Positions 27,101 through 37,741 of a stretch of 64,000 nucleotides of DNA are shown in pieces; position 1 is the stretch's first letter; every line of letters starts with the position of its first letter. The position numbers were made by a program, and so were the translations under genes. The notes beneath the pieces were generated by a model. It ran no database searches. It was not told the DNA's origin and worked only from the letters and a program-made list of their open reading frames with translations. The DNA comes from Lates calcarifer (Eukaryota; Chordata; Actinopteri; Centropomidae): assembly GCF_001640805.2 (NCBI RefSeq), contig NC_066853.1, positions 21,289,242 through 21,353,241 of the forward strand, written 5' to 3'.

Positions 27101-30100
27101 CTCTGCCCAAAGGAAAGATTGAAGGTCCAGAAGTAGAGCTCAAAGGGGAAGGTGGAAAATTCAAGATGCCACATCTCAGTATGCCTTCAGTTGATATTTC
27201 ACCTCCAAAAGGAAAACTTGAAGGTCCAGATGTTGAAATAGAGGGAGATGGGGGAAGGAAGTTCAAAACACCTCACCTGAAAATGCCTTCAGTTGACATT
27301 TCACTGCCCAAAGGAAAAGCTGACGGTCCAAACGCTGAAATAGAAGGAGGTACAGGAGTAAAGTTCAAAATGCCTCACATGAAAATGCCAGATGTTGGTA
27401 TCTCTCTGCCCAAAGGAAAGATTGAAGGTCCAGAAGTTGAAATTGAGGGACGTACTGGAGGAAAGTTCAAAATGCCTCACATGAAAATGCCAGATGTTGA
27501 TATCTCACTGCCCAAAGGAAAGATTGAAGGTCCAGAAGTTGAAATTGAGGGAGGTACTGGAGGAAAGTTCAAAATGCCTCACATGAAAATGCCAGATGTT
27601 GATATCTCAATGCCCAAAGGAAAGATTGAAGGTCCAGAAGTTGAAATTGAGGGAGGCACTGGAGGAAAGTTCAAAATGCCTCACATGAAAATGCCAGGTA
27701 TTGATATCTCTCTGCCCAAAGGAAAGATTGAAGGTCCAGAAGTTGAAATTGAGGGAGGTACCGGAGGAAAGTTAAAAATGCCTCACATGAAAATGCCAGA
27801 TGTTGATATCTCAATGCCCAAAGGAAAGACTGAAGGTCCAGAAGTTGAAATTGAGGGAGGTACTGGAGGAAAGTTCAAAATGCCTCACATGAAAATGCCA
27901 GGTATTGATATCTCTCTGCCCAAAGGAAAGACTGAAGGTCCAGAAGTTGAAATTGAGGGTGGTACTGGAGGAAAATTCAAAATGCCTCACATGAAAATGC
28001 CTAACATTTCTCTTCCAAAAGGAAAACTCAAAGGCACTGAGACATCTGAAATGGAAATAGAAGGACAAGGAAGAGGAAAATTCAAAATGCCTCACATGAA
28101 AATGCCAGATGTTGATATCTCTCTGCCTAAAGGAAAGACTGAAGGTCCAGAGGTGGAACTCAAAGGGGAGGGTGGAAAATTCAAGATGCCACACCTCAGT
28201 ATGCCCTCAGTTGACATTTCACTGCCCAAAGGAAAAACTGAAAGTCCAGAAGTTGAAATGGAGGGAGGAACTGGAGGAAAGTTCAAAATGCCACACATGA
28301 AAATGCCAGATGTTGATATCTCTCTGCCCAAAGGACAGATTGAAGGTCCAGAGGTGGAGCTCAAAGCAGAAGGTGGAAAATTCCAGATGCCACACCTCAG
28401 TATGGCTTCAGTTGATATTTCACTTCCAAAAGGTAAGACTGAAGGTCCAGATGTTGAAATAGAGGGAGGTACAGGAGGGAAATTCAAAATGCCTCATATG
28501 AAAATGCCAGATGTTGACTTCTCCCTGCCTAAAGGAAAAGCAGAGGGTCCAGAGATGGAGTTGAAAGTAGATGGTGGGAAATTTAAAATGCCTCACATCA
28601 GTATGCCTTCAGCTGATATTTCACTGCCTAAGGGAAAAGTCGAAGGTCCAGAAGTTGAGATCAAGGGAGCTGCAGGAGGAAAATTCAAAATGCCTCATCT
28701 CAGCATGCCGTCTGTTGATATTTCACTGCCTAAAGGAAAAATCAAAGGTCCAGAAGTTGTGATTGAGGGAGAAGCAGGAAGCAAATCCAAAATGCCTCAC
28801 ATGACAATGCCAGATGTTGACATCTCACTGCCCAAAGGAAAGACTGAAGGTCCAGAAGTGGAGCTCAAAGGGGAAGGTGGAAAATTCAAGATGCCACATC
28901 TCAGTATGCCTTCAGTTGACATTTCACTGCCAAAAGGAAAATTTGAAGGTCCAGAGGTTGAGATGGAGGCAGGTACAGGAGGGAAATTCAAAGTACCTCA
29001 TGTGAAAATGCCAGATGTTGATATGTCTCTATCCAAAGGAAAAAAATGCAAAATTGAAGAAGCAGAGCTGGAGATTGAGGGAGAGGGAGGCAAATCTAAA
29101 ATGCCACATATGACAGTGCCCTCAATAGACATTTCACTGCCAAAAGGGAAGCCTGAAGGTCCCAAACTTGAAATTAAGGGTGAAGGGGGAAAGTTCAAGA
29201 TGCCAAAAGTTGACATATCTCTTCCTAAAGGAAAACCTTCATTTGAAGGTCCAGAGATGGAGATTAAAGGAGATGGAGGACAGTTCAAGATGCCTAATGT
29301 AGAAATATCTATCCCAAAAGAAAAAGCAAATATTGAAACACCAGAGGACAAAGTGGAGGGAGAGGGAGGAACCATCAAGCTGCCACATATCAAGATGCCA
29401 AAAGTTGATATTTCACTTCCTAAAGGTAAAAGTAAAGCAACTGAAGCATTTGATGTAGAGATGGAAGTCACAGGCGGAAAGTTCAAAGGTCCAGGTGTTA
29501 AACCTCCAAAGGGGGATATATCAGTGCCAAAGGGTACATTGGGTGAAGCAGAGATCAATTTACCAACAACTGAGGCAGGAGGGAAAATTAAAGTGCCAAA
29601 AGTCACATCACCAGATCTGGACATTAGTATGACATCTAGTAAACCTAAACAAGACACAGAGGCTTATGCGGAAGCTGAGTCGCATGTTGAGGGAGAGCAC
29701 AAAGGTCTGAAACTTAAGATGCCAACAATAGATATCACAAGTCCAAAAGGAGATTTGGAGCTTGATATAGGACTTCATAGAGGAGAGGGCAAAAAGGACA
29801 GGAAAAAAGTTGAACTGCCCGACTTGGATCTTGACACAGCAGGAGCAAGCGGCAAAGCAAAGGGGCCTAAAGTCAAAGGAGGAAAATTCAAGATTGGAAT
29901 GCCAAAAAAGAAAACTGGCAGAGATGTAACAGCAGAAGTGAAAATGTGCAAAAACTGCAACGAGGAGTTAGGTGGTCAAGTGAAACATGAGTGCGTGCTT
30001 AAAGAAAGATTTGAGTATGAAGTCGAAGTTGAAACTCACAATGGGCATAAAGAAGATAAAGATCGTATTAACATCCCAGTGCCAAAGGTTACATTACCAG

Positions 30101-32184
30101 GTGTTGGTCTGGACACCAAACAAGGCTCAGCCAATGTGGACACAAGGGAAGATGTTGGCCTCTCATCATCCAGGGCAGAAATCAAAGTCCCCAGGATCCC
30201 AGACATAGAATTTGATATTGGTACATCACAAGATGAAGATGATGACAAAACAGAAAAAGGCAAGAAAATCAAAATCCCCAAGTTTGGTGTTCCATTACCC
30301 TCAATTTCCTCTCCTGAAGGAAGAATCTATGGGCAAGAAATTCAGTATGAGGGCCCTAAAATGCCCAAAGTAAAGAAAGCTGTTTTTGTCTTGGTAAATC
30401 CTCCCCAAACAGATGAACCTCCTCCATGCACAGGGCTCCTAGAGGAGGAGACAACAGCTGAGTCTGAGACAGGGGACATCAAAGTGAAATTGCCCAAAAT
30501 CAAAATGAAGCCAAACTTTGGAAAGTCCAAGGATAAATCAGCTGCTGTGAGCACAGAGAGAGAGGGGGAGGAAAAGGAGAGGTCAAAGGGAGGAAAGATG
30601 AAAATGCCCAAGGTGTCATTTTCTCCTGACAAATCAGGGTTTGATGTCACTCTCAAAGGAGAAGGTTCAAGCTCAAGTCTCAACGGTGAAAAAGATGCAA
30701 GTCCTCACAGGGGCTCCAAAGATGATAAAGGGACATTCAGTGGTAAAATCAAACTTCCAAAGGTGGAGTTTACAAGTCCATATGGCAAGGTGGCTGCTGG
30801 GGAGGAGGACACAGAAATGAATGTCAAATTGGGAAAGGATTCATCAACAGCAGCGAGGGAAGATGATAGAGGGCTTGCAGTAAAATCAGGCAAGATGGCC
30901 TTCGCAGGTTTCAGTGAGGAGTCTTCAAAGGCTGTGGTGTCATCTCATGCCAGAACAGATATGCTGGACAGGGACAGCTCAGAGTCACCTGCTGGTTTTG
31001 CCATGGAGTTAAGCTCAACAAAGGTTCAGGCTTGGAGCGAGGTGGAGAGCAAATGCAGAGAGTCTGAAGAAAGAGAGTCTTCCCCCTGGTTCAAGGTTCC
31101 TAAGTTCACCCTGAAACCACACTCAACAGGTAAGGATAAAGGATACTTTGAGCTGGGATAACAGAATATTTGAAAAATTAGACAGTTATGCTGATAGTAG
31201 TTAGTTAGTACAACTCACCCTATGTTATTTCTTAAGTGGCTCTGGTGGAGCTTTGTAAAGTCCCCAAAAAATAGTCATTTCCTTTTGGCCTCCGAATACA
31301 GATTTTTAACAGGCTGCTACAATTCAAACTGCAAGAGTTGAAATTGAAATGTGGACCTTTTCTGCCTGCTTTATGAGAATTGTGGGATCCACATTAAGAA
31401 CGTAAAGTTAGTATATCTCTGCAGGTTCTGCTGCATTGATTTTTACCTTTCTAAATCTGTCCTTAGGAGTACAATAGTAAGCCACCGTAGCCAAGTATTC
31501 TATTAAAAGAGAATTTGTTTTATTGCACAGATCTTCTAGAATCAGCAATAATGTTTATATTGTGTATAAACTTTGTATGTTATACTTTATACCATTATAA
31601 ATCATTATTATATATACAAATCTTTATACAAATCAATTGATTATCATTATGCCATTATATTGTCATATACATAGCAATATGCACTACATTATACATAATT
31701 TATTCTTGCTATCACTGTTGATGTTTTTGTTTCTATTCTATAAATTATTAATATATTTTCTCCTGTTTTGTCTCTGCTACATAAGACTAAGATTTTCCCC
31801 TTTCTCCTCTTACCCTCTCAATTTCTCAACCTCTCCTACTCTCCTCGTTTCCTTCCCTCTACTTGCCTATCCTTGTTTTCTCTCCTCCTCCCCTCAGGCT
31901 TCCTCCAGATAACCCCAGAGGGTTCTCCTCAGGCCCAGCGGAAGGGGGAGCTGGGAGGTGAGGCTGACGTCTTGGGATCTTTCTGCCTCCACAGCTCAGG
32001 GCTCGACCTCACCACCCAGGAAATGTCAGAAGAGCACCAAGTCTCCTCCAGCGAGGAGGGAACTGTCACCATGGTGACCAAGACCACCAAGATCACCCAG
32101 CGCATAGTTTCAACGGAAACACGAACAGGTGAAACTTCAGTATCCACAACAACAACCCAGCAGGTGTCAGACTTCAACTACTGA
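5869..32184 (+). CDS. ahnak2: AHNAK/periaxin-family giant PDZ scaffold, AHNAK2-like
   Basis: Nine coding exons join in phase: 5869-5908, 11545-11600, 13271-13378, 14983-15108, 16130-16289, 17298-17491, 17861-18102, 18333-31129 and 31898-32184. They total 14,010 nt, or 4,669 residues plus stop. In order the product has an N-terminal extension (1-110), a PDZ domain (about 118-208), a basic region (about 229-308), a rod of [16 protein letters not shown] repeats (309-4574) and a Ser/Thr-rich tail. AHNAK-family proteins are large scaffolds that bind membranes and the cytoskeleton and organise costameres and channel complexes. That is family knowledge, and no specific role is shown here. The PDZ reads [11 protein letters not shown] and [10 protein letters not shown] as in human AHNAK2, and the downstream neighbour is clba1, as in human. 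Periaxin is the alternative: the segment after the PDZ resembles it more. The ATG at 5869 has a weak Kozak context, so the first exon is the least certain part. Confidence 0.8.
8214..8245. repeat. (CTC)n microsatellite
   Basis: About ten tandem CTC units lie inside ahnak2 intron 1. One open frame reads through them as poly-Leu, which is an artefact of the repeat. Confidence 0.9.
9425..9503. repeat. (CA)n microsatellites, two runs
   Basis: Two CA tracts (about 9425-9447 and 9490-9503) are separated by unique sequence. They are typical dinucleotide microsatellites. Confidence 0.85.
12753..12768. repeat. poly-T tract
   Basis: A run of 16 T in ahnak2 intron 2. Confidence 0.85.
13889..13914. repeat. 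poly-A tract, 26 A
   Basis: A homopolymer A run in ahnak2 intron 3. No SINE body could be identified directly upstream. Confidence 0.9.
16130..17491 (+). CDS. ahnak2: ahnak2 PDZ-domain exons 5 and 6
   Basis: Exon 5 (16130-16289) follows ATGTTTCAG and ends in phase 1. Exon 6 (17298-17491) completes a glycine codon to give the run QQGDQLLSA across the junction. The PDZ includes [18 protein letters not shown] (carboxylate-binding-loop region and following strand) and [19 protein letters not shown] (late helix and strand). The exon ends in phase 0 at GTAATC. These residues match human AHNAK2 more closely than periaxin (GVSGINVAGGG) or AHNAK. Periaxin and AHNAK PDZ domains are known to form intertwined homodimers, but whether this one does is not visible here. 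The two exons use different phases, so skipping only one would shift the frame. Confidence 0.88.
17861..18102 (+). CDS. ahnak2: ahnak2 basic, nuclear-signal-like exon 7
   Basis: The exon begins after TGTTTCAG in phase 0 and ends in phase 2 at the weak donor GTTGGC. It encodes a Lys/Arg-rich segment ([20 protein letters not shown]), then [17 protein letters not shown] and another basic run. Periaxin has an equivalent VDVEFSFPKF segment and a basic nuclear-localisation region right after its PDZ, so this exon looks like the ancestral arrangement shared by periaxin and AHNAK2. The reading frame stays open for 91 nt into the intron, ending at a TAG at 18191-18193. That would produce a short isoform if the intron is retained. 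Confidence 0.8.
18333..31129 (+). CDS. ahnak2: ahnak2 giant repeat exon 8 (12.8 kb)
   Basis: A single uninterrupted exon starts after ACTGATACCCAG and ends at CAACAG/GTAAGG, coding for residues about 309-4574. It is built of roughly 30-45-residue units around the core [12 protein letters not shown] followed by an acidic [10 protein letters not shown] linker, the hallmark of AHNAK and periaxin rods. Three zones can be seen: a variable zone (about 18.3-21.6 kb), a zone of two nearly identical 1,599-bp copies (21592-24789), and a 102-bp-unit zone centred on 27.4-28.0 kb. The last 1.2 kb loses the repeat pattern and contains a CxxC...HxC cluster and Ser-rich acidic segments. An open frame continuing upstream of 18333 into the intron is not coding, because the splice acceptor and the joining phase both fit 18333. 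Confidence 0.92.
21592..24789 (+). repeat. 1,599-bp tandem duplication inside giant exon
   Basis: Copy 1 (21592-23190) and copy 2 (23191-24789) are offset by exactly 1,599 bp, which is 533 codons, checked at three anchor points. By eye there are fewer than about twenty base differences, so identity is near 99%. The sequence after copy 2 resembles the start of the unit again but soon diverges ([12 protein letters not shown], then a deletion). This pattern fits unequal crossing-over between older related units, followed by one very recent duplication or conversion. The frame is preserved. Confidence 0.9.
27421..28020 (+). repeat. 102-bp in-frame tandem repeats (34-residue unit)
   Basis: Successive units begin at 27421, 27523, 27625, 27727, 27829 and 27931, each exactly 102 bp apart. 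The unit encodes [18 protein letters not shown] followed by [15 protein letters not shown]. Looser relatives with Leu-Ser-Met-Pro variants flank the array from about 27.0 to 29.0 kb. The exact period and strong base-level similarity suggest minisatellite-like expansion and probable length variation between individuals. Confidence 0.85.
31898..32184 (+). CDS. ahnak2: ahnak2 terminal coding exon 9
   Basis: The exon follows a long C/T-rich tract ending in CCCCTCAG. It completes a glycine codon to give the run [13 protein letters not shown], continues for 95 codons and stops at TGA 32182-32184. The tail is rich in Ser and Thr ([16 protein letters not shown], then a Thr/Gln run) and ends DFNY. Without splicing, the previous exon would end after eleven residues ([10 protein letters not shown]). 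A Thr-rich VTxTTxxTxR motif also occurs in AHNAK-family proteins, where it lies outside the rod. The tail's function is unknown to me. Confidence 0.8.
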
Positions 32185-33500
32185 GGATGCTGTAATGATA
32201 TCTTAGATGTCTTTTAATTTTTTCGTTTTTCTTTGGTGAGGTTGCAGTGTTCTTGTAAGCTAAGCCTACAACATGGCAAACCTCTCTTAAGGAAAAGTCT
32301 TTATTTTATATTTGAGTATGAATGTGATGAAAAGTAATGGCATTTCATCAACCAGCAATATTGTCATTATAATAGCAAGAGTAATATATACTTCCTTTTT
32401 TTTTCATTTTAAATGTGACTATTTTTTGTTACTGTTCTTTGGGTTTTGTTAGTTTAGTCCTAATTATTTATCAGATTTTGTTTGGTTTTAAAGGTTTCCA
32501 ATCTGAATGTAAGATGTCAGATTGCTCCATTATTTATTGTTATTTGTGTATTCAAAATGTGCTGGAATAAGTCATTTATTCACATCAGCATCATGGATTT
32601 GACCATGATTTTATGATTAGCTCAAAATGATTCATTTTGAACCACTACAGTACAGGCCAGAGTAATATTTATGTAAATACAACTATATAATTGCTTTTTT
32701 GAAGCAGTAGCCCTTCAATCCAAAATGTAATTATTTTCATATTCACCAGAGTCAGCAGTTGAAATTATATTTTTTGACCTGATAACCTATTTTGTTTGTC
32801 TTGAAAGAAAAGTGTGAGCTTTTTGAGATTATAGCCTATCCTCATTTTCTGCCATAGTTTTATATTTTAAGCATTTAGCTAGTGCTGTTACCCAGAGATA
32901 GTCACAGTGAGTGAACAGGACACTCTGGACTTTATCTGCTGTGGGGATCAAACCTGTGACCATGCGATTACAGGTTGCTCTCAAACATTTAGGCCAACCT
33001 GCTGCTAATCTATTTTATATTTCTGTTTTTTACTGTACACTGCCAGAAAAAAGACACCACTGTATATTTTGTGATTGAATGATGTTTTGAAACTCAGCTA
33101 TTAACCATGTTGAGGTTCAAAATAGCAAACTTGGAAGAAGTTTTGTGATTTATGCATGCTGTTGGGCGCTTTAAAAAATAAGTGAGAGGCATTTAAAAGG
33201 TAAAACTATAAACCCTTTTTCTTGAATCATGTTTCTGTAAGGCTTCTACAGTGACAGACTGTCTATGGATTGGTAAGCCTTGATCTTGAACAAATGGCAT
33301 CTCACAAAATATGTCCTCTAGAAGAGAGGGGATCAAGAGCAAGAGGACCAAGGCACGTTTTCCCTTCTTTCCTTAAAATGTGTTTAATGACAGTCTTCTG
33401 TTTCTTATATTAATACTTGTGAAGATGCTACAGAATAACTTACAAATATTGCAAATATTGCAATTATTAATGTCAGATTAATAAAAGCATCTTGATTAAG
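32185..33500 (+). other. ahnak2: ahnak2 3' untranslated region, with poly-A signal
   Basis: AT-rich sequence follows the stop codon. The best polyadenylation signal is AATAAA at 33480-33485, giving a 3' UTR of roughly 1.3 kb. A tRNA-SINE-like fragment lies at about 32880-33010. The extent is inferred from the signal only. Confidence 0.5.
32880..33010 (-). mobile_element. tRNA-derived SINE-like fragment
   Basis: Read on the minus strand, the segment contains GGTCACAGGTTTGATCCC, which resembles a pol III B box (GGTTCGANNCC). The surrounding wording is common in dispersed fish sequences. Ends and family are uncertain, and no target duplication was found. Confidence 0.35.
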
Positions 33501-34726
33501 TGTCTTCACCCCTTATTTTTCAAAACTTTGTCATTCACTTTTAAAATATAAATTGCTTTGAAATGCAGGGAGAAATGCCTTCTGCTGTCCTTTAGATATT
33601 ATTTTATAAGTTTTCATTCCCAAATGCAGTGCCCACCGTTAGAAAAGAAAAAAAAAAAACAACCTCTCTAATATTGCCAGCATTAAATCAAAACTTAATT
33701 TTGATTCTATACACTACTCATATCCATTTACAAGCAAAATAACACTAACAGAATGCAAAAATCAATGAGGTAATGAGCTTGATGGGAAGCATTTGAGAAT
33801 GAGCACTTATCACTTTACTTGGTTTACTTGGCTGGTGGATGGAATGAAATTGTGTGATAAAATGCATGAAGAAATCCCAACAAATCCACTCCCACATTTT
33901 TTTATCTTAACAACTTTTAACATTATGCCTGTTTCGCAGGTGAGAAATAGATTTTTAAAAGCTGGGACAAGAGTGGTGACATGTCAAGGTAACACGCACT
34001 GAGTAGTATCTATGTGTATAGAGATTTTTACTTTTCTGGTTTTATGAAGTCTTCAATTTTCTTATAGAATATAAGGGTTTCAGTGCCAAGTGTTTTTGTC
34101 AAAGCTGCATTGGAAAGAATGTTGTTTAAGATGTTACATCAATAAAATAATATTCACACAAATATTGTTTAAATGATTGTTCACTGATGCCTTGACTCTC
34201 ACAGTGGATAAAATTAGTTGCAAAAGCTATGTACATTACAGTGTACGTCCACCCAAAATTAGTTATCCATCAGTTATCTACCCACATTTCTATTGCAGGG
34301 GGCTGGAGCCTATAGCAAACAGTAGCAACTCACATTGGGGAAAAAGGTACATCCACAGGCAAATTCATGGTATACAAGCATGTTTAAAAGTGTGTGATTT
34401 AAATAAAAGTACTCAGAGTTTAAATTGTAATTTTGACTTACTAACTCAAATTTTTGATGGGTAAGTCAAGATTCTAACTAACTGTAACTACTACCTAATA
34501 ATTACATCATAGTGTTCAATATTTTTAATTACTATGTCATGATTATGATGTCTTAATAGTTTAGTGATTCAAAATTAGTAGTTATAAGATAGTAACTAAA
34601 CTTTTTGACATGCTATCATACTTTTTAACTTAAATTATAATTTAAAAACACTGTGGGATTGTGGACCAAAGATTGGGATTTTGTGGGAGGGGGATTTTAA
34701 CACACAATAGTGTCTAGCTGTTTACT
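33501..34726. other. intergenic, no gene supported
   Basis: AT-rich DNA between the ahnak2 3' end and a Tc1-like remnant. Short open frames near 33.8 and 34.2 kb have no recognisable content. A weak pair of inverted motifs (TACACTACTCA at 33710 and TGAGTAGT at 34000) might mark a decayed element of the same broad type as the one at 585. Confidence 0.4.
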
Positions 34727-35515
34727 CAGAATGGTGCGAAAAAAACAAAAACATCCAGTGAGCAGCTGTTTTGAAGATGGAAAAGCCTTGTTGATGAGAG
34801 AAATCAGCGGAGAATGGCCATACTGGTTTGAGCTGACAGAGGTGCCATGGTAACTCAGATAACCACTCTTTACAACTGTAATGAGCAAAAAAGCATTAAA
34901 CTTTGAGGTGGATGAGCTACAAGAGCAAAGGGCGATGTCAGGTTTCACTCCAGACAGTCAAGACCAGAAATCTGAGGATGTGGTGGACACAGGCTCACCA
35001 AAACTGGACAGCTGAAGACTGGGAAAACATAACCTGGTCTGACAAAACTCTGAGATGATAAGGTCAGAGTACGGTGTCAACAGCTTGACCCAACTTGCTT
35101 TGTGTCAACTTTCCAGGCAGTTGGTGGTGATATAATAGGAGTGGTAAAAGTTCTTGGCACACTCTGGGCCCCTTAATACCAAGCAAAGGCAGTCTGAATG
35201 TTACAGTCTATCTGACAATTGTTGCTGACTATGTGCATCCTTTCATGGCTATAATTTACCATCTTCTAATGGCTCCTTTCAGCATGATAATGCACCATAT
35301 CTCAAACTGGCTTCATGATCGTGACAGTGAGTTCAGTAAATCTCAGTGGCCTCTCCAGTCACCACATCTGAGTTTAATAGTACACTTTTGAGGAGGCTGT
35401 AATGTGATACAATCATGTAGAGCAAGGAATGTTTCCAACATCTTATGGAATCCATGTCATGAAGAACTGAAGCTGCTTTGAGAGCAAAGAGACCCTGTAT
35501 TAGAATATAGGAAAA
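34727..35515 (+). pseudogene. degenerate Tc1-like transposase remnant
   Basis: The sequence follows the nucleotide pattern of fish Tc1-like transposases throughout. Recognisable blocks are the start near GAATGGTGCGAAAAAAAC, a central block (CTTGGCACACTCTGGGCCCC, coding for the FLGTLWAP-like region) and a 3' block (CATGATAATGCACCAT, for the HDNAP motif with its catalytic Asp, then TGGCCTCTCCAGTCACCACA, the WPxQSPxL region). Stops and indels break the frame everywhere, and the equivalent of the NPIEHLWD segment is destroyed. The terminal inverted repeats are missing or too eroded to see. The element is inactive. Confidence 0.8.
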
Positions 35516-35960
35516 TGGAAATATAGGGAAATGGAAAAAGAGTGTTCTCTGACACAGCCACAGCTTTAACATCTTGGTCAGTGTAAGAATATGCTGGGTC
35601 TAGTCACTATTCTGTATGACTGGATAAAAACAGCAGATACAGACACACATCAATGTGTGTACAGAGTGCTCATTGTGATCTGTTCACACAGATGCTAAAA
35701 CAGACCTAAAACCCAGTACTGTAGGCATGAAGAAAAAGCACAAGCACAGCACAGCAGAAATATTTTAGGAACACATTATTCTCACCTTTAAATTGAGCCT
35801 AAATCAGTTGCCAAAAAAAGAAAGAGAAAGCAAATGGCTTTCTGCTGTGGAGCAGAGACACAAAAGAGCATGAATGAGTCTTATTAAAAAATGCCTGGAG
35901 AGGAGGGACTTTAGAGGAGAAAGTGATAAACTATTCACAGGGTGCATGACGTCTTCCCAT

Positions 35961-36001
35961 TGTGTGTGTGTGTGTGTATATGTGTGAGTGTGTGTGTGTG
36001 T
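35961..36001. repeat. (GT)n microsatellite
   Basis: An imperfect GT dinucleotide run interrupted by TATA and GA. Confidence 0.9.
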
Positions 36002-36235
36002 TCCCAATCTACTCATCTGCTGCTGTGATGATGCTGTTCGACGTAGGCTTCAAGGGTGAGTGTATGTGAGAGGAGATTAATGCTGTATGAGGAGCAAAAA
36101 ATGCCACTGAGCGAAGGGAAGTGAAAAGCAAGAGACTGCAGCTTCACCTTTACTGCTGATTTAACAGAACAAAGAGCATTATATCTCACTGTCAAGTGGC
36201 TTGTCCTTAAATAGATGAAGCATTTTTAAAGCTTA

Positions 36236-36592
36236 ATACTTAATACTATTTTGAGACATCATTAAGGTGAACTTTAATAATATTAAGTACACCTTTTCTT
36301 ACTAATGCTGTACTTTTTAAAGGTGTACTCTCCTTCAACTTTAAGTACATGTCAAGTCACTTTTCATGTAACTGTTAATTCACTCACAATACACAAGAGA
36401 TATAGACCTCATTCAATCCAAATGTGTGGATAATACATTTTTAAATGCACATTAAACATAATTCAAATGTACTTTAAGTTGAAAAAGAATTAAAGTAAAG
36501 GACACTTTTAAAAAGTACAGCATTGGTAAGAAAAGGTGTACTTAAGTATATTCTTCTTAATGGTGTCTCAACACAGTATAGTAAGTACACTT
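36236..36592. mobile_element. fold-back (long inverted-repeat) element
   Basis: The left arm (about 36236-36350) and right arm (about 36455-36592) are imperfect reverse complements. Matching blocks include AAGTACACCTTTTCTTACTAATGC on the left against GCATTGGTAAGAAAAGGTGTACTT on the right. Outer GAGACATCATTAAG also pairs with CTTAATGGTGTCTC. About 100 bp separates the arms. There is no coding frame. Such palindromic elements are common as fish MITEs, and the family is not identified. As RNA the segment would form a long imperfect hairpin. Confidence 0.7.
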
Positions 36593-37544
36593 TATTTCAC
36601 CATGTCTTAATTAAAGCAAATGATATATCATTACCATACTAAGGACTTTCTTAGTACATCAGAAATAGCATATTTGTAGTGCAGTAATCATGAGCTTTGA
36701 CAGTATACTGAGTGTATTTAAATCAAGGGACAGTGAATTTGTGTGCATGACAACAGACAAGCTTTCTTCCTGAAATATTAAGTGCATTGCATCTACTTCA
36801 AATGTCAGTGTTAAGCAGATTATTACCTTGCAAGCCAACATTAGTTAGAGTAATTGCATTGACTAAACAGTTTTTCAGGTTCATGATAAAGATACCAGGT
36901 ATACACTCTCACCATCCTCTTGCCATATTTACACTTGTATATCCAGATGAATGACCACAGGGTTATACATTACATCATGATCAGAGTAATCGTTGTAGGC
37001 TGTATGCTGTATATTTGCTATATGTTAAATACTGAGTGAAAATGTTTCCAGTTCCCAAAATCTTCACTCTTAGATGAAAACCAATTTATCTAATAGGACA
37101 TGTAATATTGTGAAAGAGTAATTAATAACAAGTAAGCAGATATTATTTATTTTTATTTTCTTGTGTCTTTTCTACAGATTTTAGTTGGTTTATCATTTGA
37201 GATCTGCACAACACAGGAGAGAAATCCTCTCCATTGGTCACAGCCCGTGTTTTTAGATAGCTGGTGTCTTCTGATGGTTGAAGCTTTTCATGACAACTCT
37301 TCTTCTAGATTAAAGATGATTTTTTAAAAACTGAGATATTACAGGGGTAATACCCCAATGGAAAATATTTCCACTGGTAAACTTAAATGCTATCACATGA
37401 AAAGTCTTTTATGTTTTTTTGCACAAGAAAATTAACCTCAGTGAAAATGACTTGGTATGACTTGTCTGAGTGGAATGTTTACAGATCTGACAGTAAATGA
37501 CAATGGAATTCAAATTTTATTTTTATTTTTTGTTTTTATTTTTT

Positions 37545-37700
37545 GTTGTTTGTCAAAGGATGTGGGGGAAACTGGAGTACCCAGAGTAAACCCACATCAT
37601 GGTTAGTTCCTGATTAATCAATTTATAGTGCCCAATTGCTGCATGTTTTTTTTATCGGGAGAAACTGCAGAACCCAGAGTAATCCCATGCACAGTTCTAA
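37545..37700 (-). mobile_element. two decayed L2/SINE-tail-like fragments
   Basis: Two short segments, about 37560-37605 (GAAACTGGAGTACCCAGAGT) and 37658-37695 (GAAACTGCAGAACCCAGAGT), resemble each other. On the minus strand they resemble the 'gggtactccagcttcctccc' wording found in fish SINE/L2 elements such as the one at 58442. Old and fragmentary. Confidence 0.4.
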
Positions 37701-37741
37701 GTAACCTCCTTTTTCACTGGCCTCTAACGTCCATTCTACTT

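Noticed and set aside
27421..28020. Regular repeats considered as a CRISPR-like or satellite array
   Set aside because: The 102-bp units are entirely coding, in frame with the rest of ahnak2, with no unique spacers.
33710..34008. Candidate decayed MITE with TACACTACTCA / TGAGTAGT ends
   Set aside because: Only about eight bases of the ends match and no TA-flanked symmetrical structure is clear, so it is too weak to annotate.
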